Assembly: GCA_038496445.1 (NCBI GenBank)
Contig: JALMLS010000322.1
Location: 248,001-312,000, forward strand
Reading direction: 5' to 3'
Source: Trichosphaerium sp. ATCC 40318
Lineage: Eukaryota > Discosea > Flabellinia > Trichosidae
Length of the DNA stretch: 64,000 bases
Position numbers and translations under genes: made by a program. A model generated the notes under the pieces. The model saw nothing but the letters and a program-made list of their open reading frames with translations. It was not told where the DNA came from and did not search any database. This document shows, piece by piece, positions 61,181 to 64,000 of the stretch (positions within the stretch are counted from its first letter, which is position 1; each line of letters begins with the position of its first letter).

Positions 61181-61595
61181 ATGACATTGCGTTGGGTGGC
61201 ACTCTCAAGAAACAAGAGAAGACCGCATAGTAAACCTTCTACCAAAATTGTGCCATGGTTTTTATCAAGAGTTCAACAGGAGTTTCTAGAAAGAGTACGA
61301 GGTATCTGACGCGTTTGAAACCATATTAACGATAATTAAAGGTCGGTGAAGAACAACAGTACAAAATTCTTGATGATTTTTATAAAGTGCGCTCTAGGCA
61401 CTTTTTTGAGAATAAAGGTGCTAGTTTAATGGGGTACGGAAGCTTTTTGATTAAATGTAGTATTTGTTAACGCATTTTAGGCAATTTGACCATAACATAC
61501 CTGCAATCTTTAAGTCAGCGTATCCGAAGCACCATTGGGAAGCCAGTAAATTCCGTACGTCACGAGAACACGAAGAAATAATCAAAAAAAAGTGA
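61181..61595 (+). CDS. Single-repeat DWY-family mini-protein (locus C0)
   Basis: Three exons join in phase to about 107 residues: a strongly basic start (MTLRWVALSRNKRRPHSKPS), then one repeat: VPWFLSRVQQEFLERVGEEQ, KILDDFYKVRSRHFFENKGA, FDHNIPAIFKSAYPKHHW and a KKK end with TGA. It has DFY in place of DWY and no nuclease domain. Introns carry GTACGAG and GTACGG donors. It may be an intact accessory protein or a truncated copy of locus C; the clean splice structure and stop favour a real small gene. Confidence 0.6.
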
Positions 61596-61796
61596 CAGTT
61601 TTACGTTTTGGACGAAAACGAGTTTGCCATCAAATGTTGAGTTTGTCAGTTTTCTTCACGTCTATTATTGTATTTAACACGTAGTATAGAGTATATAGGA
61701 TATGTACCAAGGACTAGATTTGAACCTCAAAAGTCTGTAAGACTAGAATCTTATTAACTACTGTTTCTTTAACTTTTTTTTGAAAACAAGGTTATC

Positions 61797-64000
61797 ATGC
61801 AAACTATTGAGACACCTCCGGACTATATCCTTGAATCAGATGTTAGCTATATAATATATGCAAGTAACAAAGCGTAGAAGCAAAGCCTTATAATCTTATT
61901 TATATTAGTGTGAAGAAAAACTTGGTATAAAAGAAATATCTGATTGGCATCAAGTGTCAGTTCGTGACATGTGCAATTTAGGAGGTTGGAAACTTCTGTC
62001 ACGGTATTGGTATCACTTGTGATTTATTCTTAACTTTTATAAATTAGGTACCAGAGGTCTGTTTATACGTTCTTAAAAAGGATGTATCCTGATCACGCAT
62101 GGAGACCATGGAGGTTTCCAGGTAACACTTTTTGTTAATACATTTCCTTACTGACAATGTTTAGATCAAACATTACAAGGGTATTTCTGGACACAGAAAA
62201 ATCGGAAAAGATTCCTTAAGGATGTAAGAAATAAGTCAGTTTTGAAATAAGGCTTTTATTTAGTGTTGTATTAGGTGGCTTTAAAATATAATGTGAAAAA
62301 ACCTGAAGATTGGTATGGCATTGGAGACAATGAAATACTTGCTATGGGCGGAAAATCGCTATTACAGTACGTAAAGAGTTATTTAATAATGTATGATAGT
62401 AGTAATTCATTGCACAAAGGAAACATGGCCAGTCCTTGCATGAAGTTATTCGACAAACTTTTCCTTCAATTAAGTTATATCAATTCAATTTTCGTACGTC
62501 AGTTATAAGAAATTTGAGTCGTCTAAATACTTTCTAGTACGATGTTTCACACCCCTTAATTATTGGGCGGATGTTTATAGAGGTATAGAATTTATGTACT
62601 ACGTACGTACTACCATCAACGAAGAAGAAGATCTTTGAACAAAAAATTATTTCTTGAATAAGCAGCGCCGATTTCGATTGCTTTGCTGAAGCTTGCTTAA
62701 CTTCATTGCTAGATTGAAGAACAATTAAACATTAAAAATATTGAGGATTGGTATAAATACACTTATGCTGATGTCTTTAAATATAACGGTAGTGGACTAA
62801 TGTCGTGAGTAATCTTTTTTTTTGCCCATCTGTTAAGACTTTTTGAAGGCGCTTTGCGACTTCGCTACCTGACTTGCTTGCTTTCTTCTATCCTGAATTC
62901 GCATGGCTCCCATGGAGGTTCTGTACGTATCACCATATCAACATTATATGTTAGCCATTAACAGCCTTTCTTCACATTTCCTGTTTGCCTAGAGAACAAG
63001 TTTTTTGAGCCATTAGGTTGTCACTAATATTTTTCAAGCTCGAGTTTCAAGGAACATGTGGGCTGATCATGATACACAAATGGCATTTAAGGATGTTGTA
63101 AGGCTACAGTATTGTTTGAAATGCTTATTTTGGTTTACAGTTAAGCAAGAAGTATGGATACAACAAGCCATCAGAATGGACTAATCTAACAACATTGCAA
63201 GTTCGTAGCTCTGGAGGAGCTGGATTTTTATCGTATGTTCTGTAGACAATGATAAACAACAACAGTTGACAGTTTTTTCCACTTGGTTTTACTGTTGGCT
63301 TTTTTGGAAAAGGCAGCTGCTCTGTTGGCAAAAATCACCTTTTTAAATACCTCAATACGTTTATGGTTTGAACTTATATTCACAAGGTACACAAAGTCGC
63401 TTAAGTGCCTTCTTGAGACTATTGTTCCCGAAATTGATTGGTCATCAAAGACTTATCCACATCATGGTATGTTTTCCGTATACTCTTCTAATTATCTATT
63501 GACAACTGCGCTTACATGCTTATCATTTAATGAAATTACTAACACTGTATTGTAGAAAAGAAACCGACGTTCTACTGGCAAGATCCTGTTACTTGTAAAG
63601 CGTTTTTGAATGGTATAAAGGACAAACTTGGTATAGTAAAAGCAGAAGATTGGTATCGTGTTTCTGTACCTCAGTTGACTTCATATGGTGGATCAGGTAT
63701 TGTAAATTACTGGCCCTTTATATTAGAAGAACTTCATCCCGAAGTTAAATGGGAATGGACGCAGTTCTCGACAGTAGAACGCCGTACACAACAAAGGTAA
63801 GAAATTTTTAGGAATTTACTTTAAGCTTTGAAGAGTTCTGTGTCACCATCTCTAACCTATTAACCTCATTCACACTATTAGGGCATTGTATATTTGTATT
63901 AAAAGTATATTCCCTGAACTACAGATACTTGAAGAGTACACCATGGGTGCTGTTGTTGGATCATCAACATCTCAAGTGACGACACTTGATATCTTCCTTC
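61797..64000 (+). CDS. DWY-repeat nuclease-like protein, 3' end beyond window (locus C)
   Basis: Third long family member. Start MQTIETPPDYILESD (not basic, unlike locus B). Five repeats: KEISDWHQVS...YQRSVYTFLKRMYPDHAW, KPEDWYGIG...KHGQSLHEVIRQTFP, NIEDWYKYT...SLPDLLAFFYPEFAW, KPSEWTNLT...YTKSLKCLLETIVPEIDW and KAEDWYRVS...PFILEELHPEVKW. After ERRTQQRALYICIKSIFPEL and ILEEYT the nuclease-like domain begins (TLDIFL) and runs off the right edge. About a dozen introns; those at about 62599 and 62930 are over 100 nt. The third repeat's inter-repeat exon (LNYWADVYRGIEFMYY) is inferred. Confidence 0.75.

Noticed and set aside
61690-61760. tRNA-like string on the minus strand (GAGGTTCAAATC)
   Set aside because: The T-loop-like bases are present, but T, anticodon and acceptor stems do not pair properly.

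Overview
The window is nuclear DNA of a unicellular eukaryote. It is AT-rich and gene-dense, with about 35 protein genes on both strands in 64 kb. Most genes are cut by many short spliceosomal introns, often 35-90 nt, with donors that mostly read GTACGT, GTAAG or GTATG, frequent CTAAC/TACTAAC-like branch sites, and an unusual number of GC-AG donors, often GCACGT. A CARMIL protein with a C-terminal verprolin-type WH2 motif, an RGS protein, a TKL-like kinase, TAF5, a PIAS/SIZ SUMO ligase and poly(A)-binding protein place it among protists, possibly close to amoebae or opisthokonts. I cannot name the species. I saw no prokaryotic operons, rRNA genes, convincing tRNAs or CRISPR arrays.

Layout. 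1-7.8 kb: TAF5 (runs off the left edge), a microbial-type PARG macrodomain protein, a LACTB2-like metallo-beta-lactamase with an extra N-terminal domain, a likely membrane protein and a Ser/Thr kinase. 8.7-10.6 kb: the first copy of a repeat-plus-nuclease family (locus A). 11-20.4 kb: a small unknown gene, a PIAS/SIZ-type SUMO E3 ligase, proline dehydrogenase, a phytanoyl-CoA-dioxygenase-like protein head-to-head with it, and an RGS protein. 21.6-26.8 kb: a long type II membrane protein with two glycosyltransferase modules and an acidic repeat tail. 27.4-36 kb: a TKL-like kinase, NAD(P)HX epimerase, a coiled-coil protein, some weak fragments and ribosomal protein eS25. 36-46 kb: CARMIL, a type I membrane glycoprotein, a BRCT protein, archaemetzincin and a secreted Cys/Pro-rich protein. 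46-54 kb: an intronless MORN-type protein, small unknown genes, a CE2-type esterase, an AlkB-like dioxygenase and a four-helix membrane protein. 54-58 kb: poly(A)-binding protein and an F-box plus PH protein. 58.7-64 kb: two further full-length repeat-nuclease genes around a one-repeat mini-gene (loci B, C0 and C).

Most genes are unrelated housekeeping or signalling genes, so there is no pathway cluster. The exception, and the best candidate for an undescribed system, is the four-member family at 8.7 kb and 58.7-64 kb. These proteins carry tandem units of about 55-60 residues built around a DWY core, a GG turn, a YxxSL helix and a YPxxxW...F end. At least three members end in, or run into, a PD-(D/E)XK-fold nuclease-like domain (VDIF...EYQGE.HY) of the kind seen in Vsr/DUF559/RAP proteins. 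One member encodes a single repeat only. Basic, acid-free N-termini in two of them hint at organelle import.

Exon models were built by eye from reading-frame continuity, splice sites and family similarity. Boundaries described as uncertain should be treated as such.
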